Notes under the pieces: model-generated
Database searches by the model: none
Told to the model about the DNA's origin: nothing
Seen by the model: the letters and a program-made list of their open reading frames with translations, nothing else
Program-made: the position numbers and the translations under genes
Origin: Aptenodytes patagonicus
Taxonomy: Eukaryota > Chordata > Aves > Sphenisciformes > Spheniscidae
Direction: 5' to 3'
Assembly: GCF_965638725.1 (NCBI RefSeq)
Contig: NC_134949.1
Location: forward strand, 45,846,151 to 45,910,150
DNA: 64,000 nucleotides
Part shown: positions 50,127 through 61,461 of the stretch, in pieces
How positions within the stretch are numbered: position 1 is the first letter of the stretch
Layout of the letters: every line of letters starts with the position of its first letter

Positions 50127-53100
50127 ATACCAAAACCACTCCAGAATAAATCTCTTCTTTCACATACAATAGCCCTGCTACTATCTGCAAAGAACTGTGT
50201 ACGATTTAGTAATACTACCATAGAACTGAAACTAAAAGGCAATGAAATTAAGGGATAATGAAAAGCTTTTCAGCCTGTAATTAATCTGCAACCGTTAACA
50301 GATGCAAAAGTCTGCAGTCTTCAGTACAAATTAGATTTTGGTGGAGTAGGAATAACACCCCAAACATATTAGATAATAATTCAAACTGCAAACAAGTCAT
50401 ACACTAATCATTTACTCTTTTTTTTATAGCACAGGTCAAAGAATAATTTCTGTATCAAGTTCATAATTTTTAGGAGACTACACCTTTTTGAGACACCTAA
50501 TGCAAACTGACTGACAGAGATGCTTCTAGCTGTTCCTGCTTTTTGGTTTTGTTTTTTTTTTGTTGTTTTGTTTTGCAGTGTTGTGGGTTTTTTTACAGCT
50601 GCCTGAGGTAGCTTAATTTCACACTTGCCAAATGACATTCTGAGGAAATAAAAAACTATGACAGTCTTACCTGCACATTATAGTTTCAAGTTAAGCTCAC
50701 TTCTGATTAGTTTTTTTTCTTTTTTTTGCTTTTCAGTTACAAGTTTTTCCTTAAATAGTAAATATTCAAAGTTCACCATACGAATGTTTTTGTTTTGCAA
50801 ATCCAAATCCAAGGAAGGTGATGACCTATCGTAAAAGAGTTTACAATAAAGCCCACGAATCTTCAGAAAGTTAAAAATATTAAAAAATTAAGGGTGCTAC
50901 TGTCAAAGTTGTGCCTATATATTATTTTTGCAAAATACCTCTACCTTTCAGAACCAAGGAAGTTGGCAAGCGATTTTCGTTTTCCTCACATACAGAGTAT
51001 TAAACGTAGGTCCACCTTCTATTCAAAAAACCTTAGAATTTCACCAGTTGTGAAGGCTGAAGGTATGAGAAATATTCAGAATTTACTTAAAATTTAAAAT
51101 ATTCATGAAAAAAATCCTCCTGCTTGCTATTTACTGCCTGTGCTAACTCAGGATTCCCACAGAAATACGCTTAATTCTGACATCATCTGACAACGCACAC
51201 AAAAATCTGGTGTTTCAGAAAGCTTCCAACATGGTACTGCCCTTAACGAGCTCCCGCTGTGCCTGCCTACCACCACGTAACCGCTCATTTGCTTTTATGG
51301 TGCAGTCAGGTGTGACGTAACGAAAAGTGCTCTGCCAGAAATAAATACAAATCGTAAGACTTAGGTTCCGACTTCAGAAAAACAACCAACCAACATAAGA
51401 GGTCAGAGGATGGACGGGGTAGCCTCTTATTTTCCTTTTTAGTTTCTCTTACTTTGCATGATTAACTTCAAGCATGTGCTTAAGCCCCACTGATTTACCG
51501 TGAAGCCCATGCCTAAGTGTGCTTGCTTCTGAGCTGAGATGGGCAGTGAGGACGCGGGTTGGAAGAGCTGTCCTGCCCCCGCTTATGCAGCTGAAAATTT
51601 GACAACTTGCTCTACTACTAAGTACGATGCAGAAGTGGAAGGTGTTCCCGTGTATGTTGTAGCTGTGTTTTGTCCCCTTTGTGCACTCCCAGTGAAAATA
51701 TTTGTTAAATACAAAGTGTTTGCCATTTTTGGCATGATTCATCGCTCTTAGTGCAAAGGCAATTTATCAGTGTACTTCCACACATTATCTCCGTCCATTA
51801 AAGAACAGATTGCCTTCAGAGCAGAATACTGTAAAAAAGGATCGAGGAGCAACAGCTCATATACTTACAGGTTCAGAAAGTGAAATTACCACAAAATGAT
51901 GTATATAATTGGTTTTAAAATAACACTGACAACAGCAATCACTACCACCTGAACAACAAGACATAGTTTTAACATCCTAAGGAATTGCCTGAAAATCAGA
52001 CCAGTGTTTACAGATACACCTAGGTGTGGGTATGGATGTGTAACTTATATCCCCTTTCCTTTGCTTTAATCTTGAGCACAGTGCATATGAAATACTGTTT
52101 TGTGTTTTAAAACCTGCAGTGCAATTCAACATGTTGACACCTATACGACAATTATAAAAATCATACTTTGAATAAATTGATATTTTAATGTGTATGGGTT
52201 TATCAACCGCTAAATGTATTTTAATGCATACCAGATTATTTTAAGAGGAATTCTGTCTACCTCATTAAACCCAAACACCATTTCCCACCTAAGGTACCAG
52301 TTTTATTTATACTACCTAAAAGGAAAAAAAAAAGAAAAAAAAACCCTAAAATGAAATAAGTAGCAGAAAAAATCATAAATATCAGTAGAAATTGTGACAC
52401 AGCATGAACTCATGCTTTTTATACCTATAATTTCTACAGATGGACCATTACTTGGAGAAATCAAAACAGCATGAAAAAAGCTTTCACTGCATTGTCTCTG
52501 AAGAATGAAATGTATGTGCCGTATTCAAAAGCAGAAATTATATTATAGCATATTTCTCTGAGATGACAAAAACGCACATTAATGATTATAGTGGAATATA
52601 AAACATCATATATTACAGCGTTATATCTGAGAGAAGACGTCCTACCTCCAGCAGATATATGCTCCATGATCCTAAGTGCAGAATGTTGCCTTTTTTTAGC
52701 TGTCATCAGAAAATAAGATGCAAACTGAAAAAGGACACCGAAGCAAAAGCAACTGCACTTATGAAAAATAAGCTTGGCTTTAATTTATTAACAGATAGGG
52801 TTATGACATATTTGGTGTTAGTGGACTTTTGTATCCAGTAATGTTGTCTGATGAAGTTTGATGACCTAACATTTTCAGATTGCTTTTAAATACCCAGTAG
52901 CGTGGATGCAGACTTGGATACTGTGCTGCCAACTGTCAGGGATGCTGAGCAAGCTAGTTTTGTGCCATGTATGTAAACATGCAGTAAAATTTCTAGAAGC
53001 TTCAAATGCTCAATATCTGTACAGATCAGCTGTAAAGCTTCCTGCCATAAATCTGACGAGTCTGGGCCAGATCAGACATACTGTGTGTGCACTGAATGCA

Positions 53101-53873
53101 GAGTTTGTATGTGCACAGTAAATCCTAAATGCTGAGACCAGATGAATTGCCTGCCAATGAGACAGCCATCTGCGGAGGGCAGCTACTTCCATTCCTCTCC
53201 GGAAAATCCTCAACAAAAATACAGCAGCCCTGTCATCAGGGAGCAAGCCTAAAACTGGCGTAGGTAGGAAACATAAATTATATCAGCCTGAAGACTGTTT
53301 TAATTATAAACACTCAATTGGTGTATACAGCTCTTGGGGAAAGAACACTTAACAGCACCAGCCTGAGTAGTCTGGTGGATACTTCTACATACAAAACTAC
53401 AACCAGTCCTTGAAACTAAGAACAAATTAAAAAATACATTGTTAAGTATTCGACTGGGGACTCTATTCTGAAAAAAAAGTGTATTTATTTATTTTACCTT
53501 ATATTTGATCTAACTTAACTGGACAATAAAAGAAATTGAACATAAATATTAACAACTGAATGATAAAACATGAAGGCCCTACTGTAGTCTAGCATTATCT
53601 TGCTACTGTACACGTTTCACCGCCTGGGTCTCCTTAAAGCAATCTAAGCCATATGTGTAACTGATTTGAGTTGGCCATTGTCCTAAAATATACTACATAT
53701 TACAGTACAGTTTTAATTTTTTTAAATGTTAAATAGGAGGAGAATTATTTCTAGTTTCATGGCAGCATGCCTCTGACTTTTAGATTAGGATGACATGTCA
53801 GCAATTGTAGGACATGTACTTTCCGCCTGCTGTTGGCAGTTAATTTAAGTCCTAGTACTTTGTTGTATCACAT
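50127..53873. other. Gene-free AT-rich DNA between the two LTRs, part 1
   Basis: No viral or cellular coding sequence was recognised. A T-rich patch lies at 50,530-50,600, and A-runs at 52,320-52,345 are low-complexity sequence. Confidence 0.65.
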
Positions 53874-54107
53874 AAGGGAAAAAAAGGGGAGGAAAAAAAG
53901 GGAAGAAAAAAAAATAAGGGAGGGAAAAAATGGAAAAAAAAAAAGCAGAGGAAAAAAAATAGGGGAGGGGAAAAAGGGGAGGGAGAAAAGGGGAGGGAAA
54001 AAGGGGGAGGGGGGAGGGGAAAAAGGGGAGAAAAAAAGGAGAGGGAAAAAAGGAAAAAAAGGAGAGGGGGGAAAAAAGAGAGAAAAGGGGAAAAAAGAAA
54101 AAAAAAA
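53874..54107 (+). repeat. Polypurine tract with G-quadruplex potential
   Basis: In 234 bases of A and G on the plus strand there are only four pyrimidines (T 53,915; T 53,931; C 53,946; T 53,960). From 53,961 to 54,107 there are 147 uninterrupted purines. Runs of three to six G, separated mostly by single A or four to six A/G bases, give many overlapping G-quadruplex patterns, densest at 53,962-54,030. The mirror-like GGGGA/AAAAA units also suit triplex (H-DNA) formation. The Lys/Gly/Glu-rich 167-codon frame starting at 53,833, and its Phe/Pro-rich antisense frame, result from this composition. Confidence 0.97.
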
Positions 54108-57100
54108 CCCCTACCTTATTGTAAATCATTACTGTTTAACTGAAAAAAAAGGAGATATATATAATCTAGGGACAAAGAGAAACTACCGTAACAAAATTAA
54201 CAGCACCCTGCTCAAAGGGAGCCAAGGAACACGGTACCCTGCTGCCCTGTCCTGGTCAGCTGTGTGTGATACATTCAGGACTGTTCTACTGTTCTATTGC
54301 TCAGAAAGCATTTTTCACTCTGTGTCTAAATTTTAACAGAACTGCGCTGTGAATCATGGACTCCTAATTAAGTGTTGTTGCCAAATGACCCTTGCAAAGG
54401 CTTCTTCAAGACACAAGACAGGATTCATCTCACCTACCCCTGGAAGAGTAGATGTTAGAACTAGTCACCATAAACTCCCTATGGATAGGTATGTATCTCT
54501 AGGAGTGATACCTGTGATTTATGTTCAGATGAGATTATTTGCCCCCTGATGGTATCCTCACTGACTACAGAAAACCTTTAGAACATTAGAGTTAGAATGT
54601 TACATTTATATTCTTAAAACAGGACAAATAGAACTGCCTTCGGTTTGTCAAAAAATATTTCAGGAATTCCCCGATCGTTGTCTTTACTTACTACTTTTCG
54701 TGTCTCAGAACACCTTCCACTACACGGCAGGGTCATCAGATGTAAACCCGTGACCTCTAAAATACACGAAAATAATAAACAACGCTCTTGTAGCTCCCTT
54801 ATGTGTTGTTTTTTTTCCAAGTAACAAACACAGGAACAATGAAAAAAGTGCATCAATGTCATAGGGCAACCCAAGCCCATACTGCACCGTACTCTTGTTT
54901 TTGAGACCGCCCATGGACATAAATCTTCAATTCGTGAGACTACTACATTACAGTCACCCCTGTATGCTGTATGTTTCAACACTTGTACTGTTTATGGGTA
55001 TTACAGAAGAATTAGCATCCATAGCTCCTGAATGCACACACCTGCATTTATTTCCATAATGCTTTTATTTGTTCACCGCTTCCCAAATTATTAGTGACAG
55101 CTACTTCAAAGTGAAATCCTGCTGGTAGCTACAGAACCACTACTCTTATGCATACCCCTTCTGCAGTTTCTATCATCTTCAGCATTGTCTGAAGTCACTT
55201 CGGATTAAACAGATTATTCCATTTCTGTGCACTTCTGTGGACTTCTCAGTTGAAAACACGAGCTGTAGGATTTCATGACACAGGGCACATTTACCACTAA
55301 AAATTTCTAGCTGCTGCATAGCCCTCAGGAAGAAAAGGGTTTAGCCACTATGGTCACAATAAATATAAGCACAGGACCTAAATGAAAAGGTCAGACTCTG
55401 ACCTCCAATCTCTAGAACTCTCCTTAATCCCCTGAGCTATCCAAACATAATGGATAAAAGCAATCATCACGCTAAAAAGTACGTAAAAGAACCGGTTAGC
55501 TGTAGCCTGCTGTTACTTGTGACTACAGATTTTCAGTAACGTGGAAGAAAAACTAAATGACTTGATAAAATAACGGTATCTACATGAACTTATAATTTCT
55601 CCTCTTGGCACTGTCCTTGTAGCTAGATATCTATGTTCAATGCTGTGTATATATGTAATGAATAGTACTACTCTTCTTTTCTTCGTTTTAAAATAAATTG
55701 TTTCTTAGATTAGAGGGACAGTCTTAAAACACAGTATCAGCTCTCATAACCTGGTAACTATCAAGGGTCAAAAAGAGAGGTGTTTGTTTCTCGTTTCGTT
55801 CCAAAGAACGGCATTTATGCAGCGAGGAGCACATCAATGGGGAGTTCAGCCCACTCTGACACCCCATAAGCAGATCGGTGCAGCAGAGCCGTAACTATTT
55901 CATCTGCAGATCCTGGATTCCAGCACCAGAGCACCTACCGCGAGCAGAAGCCAGAGACTCTCCTTAGGGAAACAGTCTTTCTGCTTTTAGAACTTGGGGT
56001 TTTGGGACATAAATTGACTCATGGCAGTTAGAAGACAAAATAAAATTCAGCATTTTTGCATATAGATAGTTTATGTGCCACTTCTTATCACGTTATCTAG
56101 TGAGCAAGTGTGGACTGAAGAGGTTAGTAAAACATTAAGCTAGCCTAGTTTATTTTTATAATGTTTATTTTCTTTTTTAATTTGCAAAGTGGGATCCTCA
56201 AATATAGTTTCTCAACAGACATGTTTCCTCCACTGGGTTGATAGCAAGATATTAAAAAAATAGATACAAATGTGGGGATAATCTCTCTTTTGGGAAAATA
56301 TATAAATAAATCCAGACTTGAAAATAACGATCCAAATTGCTATTAATTAAAAACTACGTAGAAGACAACAAAGTTCATGACAAAGCTATACACAAAAGGT
56401 AGAGCAATCAGCGTGTTGTAGGTCCAGTTACACAGCAGCTTTATGAATGGACCAACAATTATTTTACCAAGAGTTCTGACTGAACTACTTCAGATTTTTT
56501 TTTCTTTTTCACATCCCATTAAGGTTTTCTTTAGGGGAAAGTCAGCAAGCTAGCTGCATGGCTCTCAGTTCATTATTAACTACCCACTCAGCAATTTCCA
56601 GAAGGCATGCATAAGTTAATAAAAATTCTGCAGAAAATTGGTATTTCAGAGCTCTGTCCTGCCCTCACTGATTTTATTAAATGAAGTGCCTTTCCGTTTT
56701 TCTTATGCTCACAACACTTCGGTCCATTAATCCGTTTAGAACTGCTTCTAAACTCTTTGATTAATGACTTAAAACATTACTTTGTGAAAGCAGAAATAGA
56801 CACCAAGATTACAATCAGGTTTTTAACTTAATGTTCTTCACCTAATTCTTAGTGCAGGCATAATTTATCAGACTGTAAAGGTAAAAAAATCCAAAGTCTA
56901 CATTGTCCCACATTTCCAAAGCCTCAGTATCTTAACGGATGAAAGTTTTTGTTTTGTTTTTCCTATTAGTGGCAATAGGAAAAAAAGTCTTTTGAGATGG
57001 GTACGGGGTGAGACAGTCCCTGTACTGTCAAAGCCAGCTTAATGAGACGATCCATTTAAGTTACTATTACGATTTCCCAAGAAGTTAGCTGCAAAAGGAG

Positions 57101-57719
57101 CAAGGGAAGCTTCACATTCTGTTCCTCTGAACCAAAAAGAGAAAATGAACGTATTGTACCTGATGCTTTCTTCCCTCCCTTATTTCTGATTCACAGCTTC
57201 ACTGGTCTATAATGAAAGGAAAAAAGACATGTCTGAAGTTGCCTGCATTCACTGACTATCCAACTTAAAGAATAAAATTTCAAACTGTGCAGCCCTATCC
57301 CTTCCACTTCATCTTACTCAGAAGACGTACTGGAAAGACATAACTATGCGAGATCTGCAGGCTTTCAGAGAATAGAAAACTGCTAGAGAAGTTGAGTGTG
57401 TGACTAGGAAAAAAAGAAAAAAAAACCGGCAACAGGACTTACGTTCCTCTTTTTCACATTTCAACATCTTCACTACATATTCACAGCGAAGTTTAATAAA
57501 ACACAGTACAAGTTTAATATCCCATTGGACTAACTTCTCGTATGTTTCAAATTAAGACACAGTTGAAAGCAGCAGCTTTTACAGGCAGCCTCCATAAACT
57601 CATATAATTGCTATTGGACTATTTTCCTAGTGATCACCAGATCAAAAAAAGTAATTAGATCTTTATTTCCTTCCTCAAAACATTCCTTCCCTCCATTCTC
57701 CACGCTTTTCTCCATAAAA
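54108..57719. other. Gene-free DNA between the two LTRs, part 2
   Basis: No exon or repeat recognised. A 122-codon minus-strand frame at 54,614-54,982 has mixed composition but no known domain. A patch at 55,800-55,980 is GC-richer with several CpGs and might be regulatory. Confidence 0.55.
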
Positions 57720-57830
57720 AGATGACGGGTCAGTTGTTACCATGCTACTCTGTAAATAAAAGCAAAGGTTCAATTCCCTTCTCTGCCTGTATGACCTCGA
57801 GCCACCCAGCGTCATCATTGCTGCATCGCT
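57720..57830 (+). mobile_element. Possible MIR/CORE-type SINE remnant (tRNA-derived)
   Basis: GGTTCAATTCCC (57,767-57,778) matches the RNA polymerase III B-box of tRNA genes (GGTTCGANNCC) with the CpG lost. A weak A-box-like GGTCAGTTGTTA lies 41 bases upstream at 57,726. The following TTCTCTGCC and TGTATGACCTCGAGCCACCCA blocks resemble the MIR region after its B-box (CTCTGCC, then TGTGACCTTGGGC). The copy is very diverged and has no tRNA fold, so it is not a tRNA gene. Confidence 0.4.
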
Positions 57831-58217
57831 GCCTTCCAGTGGTACCAAATTAATTTCAGAGGCTTGACAGTGCAGGAGCGCAGGCTCAGGAAGCAGCTGA
57901 GACACTGGGCTGCACCGGCTCCTCGTGACTACCGTCCTGGGCTGCTACTTCATGGTAATCAGTAAAGGACAGTGTGAGGAAATACCTAATTTTAACTTCT
58001 TCCTTTTAGAATCAAGAATTCACTTCTGGTGGAAAAAAAGGTCTCTCGTATGAGAGTCTGTGAGAAGCTGGGCTTAGTCATAGCCCCTTTTTATCTTCAA
58101 ATCAAATAAAGCTACGGAGGAGAGAAAGTGATGGGGAGAAATGACAGAAACTCCCTCTCCTCCTTCAAACCAGCAATGCTGGGGCTAAGGTCAGATACCG
58201 CACCGGGTTTTGATTAA
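57831..58217. other. Gene-free DNA
   Basis: No supported feature. A short GC-richer patch lies at 57,880-57,950. Confidence 0.55.
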
Positions 58218-58222
58218 GTGCT
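58218..58222. repeat. Left target-site duplication of the second solo LTR
   Basis: GTGCT here equals GTGCT at 58,762-58,766. Its last T coincides with the first T of the LTR, which suggests that one T of a TT pair was lost since insertion; otherwise the duplication is 4 bp. Confidence 0.7.
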
Positions 58223-58761
58223 GTTGTGTTTAACCCGGCAGGCAGCTAAACACCCCACAGCCGTTTGCTCACTCCCCCTTGCCCCCCAGTGGGATCGGGG
58301 AGAGAATCGCAAAAAAAAAAAAAAGTAAAATTCATGGGTTGAGATAAAGACAGTTTAATAGGACCGAAAAGGAAAGGAAAAATAATAATGATAAAAGAAT
58401 ATACAAAATAAGTGATGCACAATGCAATTGCTCACCACCCGCCGACCGATGCCCAGCCAGTTCCCGAGCAGCGGTCACCGCCCTCTGGCCAACTCCCCCC
58501 AGTTTATATACTGAGCATGATGTCATATGGTGTGGAATATCCCTTTGGCCAGTTTGGGTCAGCTGTCCTGGCTGTGCCCCCTCCCAGCTTCTCGCTGGCA
58601 GGGCATGGGAAGCTGAAAAGTCCTTGACTAGTGTAAGCACTGCTTAGCAACAACTAAAACATCAGTGTGTTATCAACATTGTTCTCACCCTAAATCCAAA
58701 ACACAGCACTGTACCAGCTACTAGGAAGGAAATTAACTCCATCCCAGCCAAAACCAGGACA
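58222..58761 (-). mobile_element. Solo LTR of the same retrovirus family (copy 2)
   Basis: The same LTR family and orientation as copy 1. On the plus strand it starts TGTTGTGTTTAACCC and ends CAGCCAAAACCAGGACA. On the minus strand the TATATAAA box is the complement of 58,503-58,510 and the ATTAAA signal is the complement of 58,354-58,359. Over 62 comparable bases (58,512-58,573 against 49,865-49,926) I counted eight differences between the copies. A run of 14 A at about 58,311 is a local expansion. Length is 540 bases. Its flanks carry a different duplication from copy 1, so it is an independent insertion reduced to a solo LTR. Confidence 0.93.
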
Positions 58762-58766
58762 GTGCT
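58762..58766. repeat. Right target-site duplication of the second solo LTR
   Basis: GTGCT matches 58,218-58,222 exactly. Confidence 0.7.
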
Positions 58767-59307
58767 CTGCCTGATCAGGTTATCCGAAGCGCTGAGGGAA
58801 GAAGGAGGCATTTTCAGGTGCCTCTTCAGGAAAATCAGATAAACCTGGTCTGTTTCATATTAACTATCACCAAGAACACAGAATAAAGACTGAAGAGAAG
58901 GGCAACAATTAAAGTTAGAATGAGGCAAGATTAAATTTTAATGACCAGTACTGTGGAACAGATACTATGAATCCTGAATTTCTCTCAAAATTCTAATTCT
59001 TAAACAAAACCAGAGAATAACACAAGTAAAAAAAAATAGAGATTTCTTTTTAGAGCAGAATTCTGTTCTTTTCCACTGATCAACAACCGAGATTTCTTGT
59101 TGCTAAGGAGGAATGAAAAAACCAAAAGGGTAATTAACTTACTAGCTCGTATTACCTAGCCTACTCTCCAGGAAGAATCAAGCATATGGAATATTTTGAT
59201 AGTAAAGTTTTCATTCAATTTAACACGAGAAAAAAAAAATCTGGATTTCAAATGCATCACTGAAACTTCATCCAAATGCTTTACAGATAAACACCGTATC
59301 TAAAAGC
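58767..59307. other. Gene-free DNA
   Basis: No supported feature. Confidence 0.6.
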
Positions 59308-59388
59308 GTACTGGTACTTAGACTGCATACCAGTACCTATAGCGATACCAGTAATCCAGGATGGCCACTGACCAATGGAATTACTGGT
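59308..59388. repeat. Cluster of TACTGGTA/TACCAGTA inverted motifs
   Basis: GTACTGGTA (59,308-59,316) pairs with TACCAGTAC (59,328-59,336) around 11 bases. ACCAGTAAT (59,347-59,355) pairs with ATTACTGGT (59,380-59,388) around 24 bases. The same core, TACTGG or its complement, thus appears four times in 81 bases, in alternating pairings. Confidence 0.88.
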
Positions 59389-61234
59389 CTAAGCCTTACG
59401 GTTTTCCGAAGTCTTTCCAGACAGCTGACATCATGGCAAACATCTGCCCAGTAAGTATGTAAGTGAACTGATGGCAAACTGAGGTCTTTTTAAGATGACA
59501 ATTCAGAATACTTGTATTTAGCATTTCCTTAGCCAAAGAATGATAAAAGATCATATAGAGTCGCAGACACACGCAAACAAAAAATGGAAGAACTTCAACC
59601 ATGAATTCACACGGAAGATGTTTCATGTTATTCACAAGGTACACGAAGCTAACTTTTTAAGTCTTTTGCGTTACTGATAAAAAAACCTAATAATTGCAAA
59701 TAGTTGCGGTTTGCATTTTTTAAAATAAAAGCTGACAGCCTAGAATGACGAGAATGGAAACAGACTGTGTATGCCAAAACTTGCCTTCCCACTTTCTGGG
59801 CACCTTGCAGATTTCTGCTCTTTAATATTTCAGCATGAAGCCATTCAAAATTGGCAATTACAGTAATTATCAGGAAAAAATATGGAAGGAAAGGTATAAA
59901 ACAGAGTAAGCATGTCAAATTTACACTCCCTTTCTCTCCTAGAATGGACATGCCCGTTTCAAGAAAAGCACCCACATTTTCTGTCGGTGCACTACCTTAT
60001 GACTTGTGTTCAGTTTTTCCTAAATGACATCACAGCACAAGGATTCAAAGCCTTGCAAAAAGTATAACAAGCTGAGGTTGAAAAAGCCTCAGGATACTGA
60101 CACAAGAAACATTTTAGATAACTCAAACTCCTAAACTGTTCCTCATTTAACAGTGCTTGTCATACAGTTCAAAACTATTTATTTTTTCCATGTATTTTAA
60201 ATAAGGATTTTTTTTTTGCAGTTGGCATCGACTTCTAAATGAGATAATTTAATACAGTAAACAATTTAATACTGTAATACTGTAAATGTATTGCAAATCT
60301 TACAGAGCATGTCCTGAGAAATTTACTCCAAGGCATTCCTTACTTTGATGTCTAAACAGTCTTTACTATATGGAAAAAACCCCTCAGTATTATTCCTTGG
60401 CTGCCAAAGTAGACTGAGATAAAGGCAAAGTATAATAGTATTCTCCTGTATAAACTTAAGGAAAATAGTTAACTTGCTTTACTGCAAACTTACTAGTCTT
60501 ACTAAGAATGCTTTCATTTTATTAGGCCAAAAATCACTCATTGCATCTCCAAATCAAGATTTAAAAGAATTCCTTTTCTAAAATGTTCTGAAGAACAAAG
60601 ATTAGAAACTTGATATATGCAGCATACCAAAACCTCAACCCATCTACCTGATCCATCATAGCTAGAAAGTTATACTTAGTTTATGAACAAAATAAATCAC
60701 CAAAGTATAAGTCACCAAGCACAAAGTATATGTTAAGTCTACACGATCTTCACATTCAAACCATTTTTGGACCTTTGGTAAGTTTTATTCTTCGTGGAGA
60801 AGGATAAATAATAGCCATCCAAGTATAGATTATGTTCTTTGTTTTCATGTGCCAAACCCTACCCGATAGCACACAAAACACACTCCTAGCCTTGGCAGTT
60901 CATGATATACCAATTACATAGCATGTATCATTTTACTCAAGTAAGCGTAATTTTAGTAGTCACAACCGCAGGAAGTGTTAGAGCTAGAAAACAAATGCTT
61001 TACACTATGCAGATTTATGTTGAGATGGCACTAGGCTCTAACAATTTGGAATTCAGGATATTGCATAGCTAATAGAATTTAAGTTTAGAAATACAGACCA
61101 TGTGTTTTCAAGGTACCAGATCTCTCTCACTCTCAGCATAGGATACATATTTTCAGGATGAATATCCTCCGCTATTGGACTGATGAGCTAAATCAAGCCA
61201 ATGACAGAAGTCATATAGAAGCAAAAAGACATTA
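59389..61234. other. Intergenic DNA downstream of CCDC59
   Basis: No exon or repeat recognised. A 108-codon minus-strand frame at 59,649-59,975 has no domain. The part nearest 61,235 may include the CCDC59 cleavage site at roughly 61,215-61,225. Confidence 0.6.
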
Positions 61235-61240
61235 TTTATT
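61235..61240 (-). terminator. CCDC59: CCDC59 polyadenylation signal
   Basis: TTTATT on the plus strand is AATAAA on the minus strand, 60 bases past the CCDC59 stop codon. It would give a short 3' untranslated region of about 80 bases. An alternative AATAAA-like hexamer was not seen closer to the stop. Confidence 0.65.
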
Positions 61241-61299
61241 AAAATTAATAAAATGTCCACAAGTAACTCAAGACCTGTAACTAAGATGTATGCAGAAGT

Positions 61300-61461
61300 T
61301 TATGTATTTTGCTGTATTTTCTGAAGAAGAAACTCCATTTGTAAGTTTAGGTTTGGCTGTCCTCTTTTCGTCTTCTTACTCAGTATTTTATAAGCTTCCA
61401 TTTTCTTTTGCTTGTACAATCGTTGAGCTGCTTCTCTTTGTTGTTTTCTTTTTTCTGCTTC
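61300..61461 (-). CDS. CCDC59: CCDC59 (TAP26/BR22), last coding exon
   Basis: This exon encodes the final 53 residues of coiled-coil domain-containing protein 59 and a TAA stop (61,300-61,302). CCDC59 is a small basic nuclear protein of the Fyv7/TAP26 rRNA-processing family. In mammals it was also described as a partner of the transcription factor TTF-1/NKX2-1 that boosts surfactant-protein gene expression. The translation starts [20 protein letters not shown], a charged helix, and then carries the family's C-terminal signature [20 protein letters not shown], which differs from human (as I recall it) by conservative changes only. The acceptor TTTAATTTCAG lies directly upstream (61,462-61,472), phase 0, matching the upstream exon. 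Exon joining gives the same residue spacing as human. The frame is intact, so the gene looks functional. The 65-codon plus-strand frame over it is a shadow. Confidence 0.93.
   Translation of the reverse strand, partial: EAEKRKQQREAAQRLYKQKKMEAYKILSKKTKRGQPNLNLQMEFLLQKIQQNT

Noticed and set aside
53833..54336. 167-codon Lys/Gly/Glu-rich open frame, the longest in the window
   Set aside because: It is the translation of a polypurine tract, which contains no stop codons other than those of TAA/TAG/TGA type needing a T. There is no codon structure and no domain.
54614..54982. 122-codon minus-strand frame with mixed composition
   Set aside because: No recognisable domain, no splice sites, and a second frame overlaps it. 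This length is within chance for 64 kb read in six frames.
57720..57790. tRNA gene
   Set aside because: A B-box-like word is present, but there is no acceptor stem, anticodon arm or credible A-box, so it is better explained as a SINE fossil.
49543..58761. One 9-kb provirus bounded by the two LTRs
   Set aside because: The LTRs are in direct orientation at a provirus-like distance, but each has its own different flanking duplication, they differ clearly from one another, and no gag, pol or env reading exists between them.
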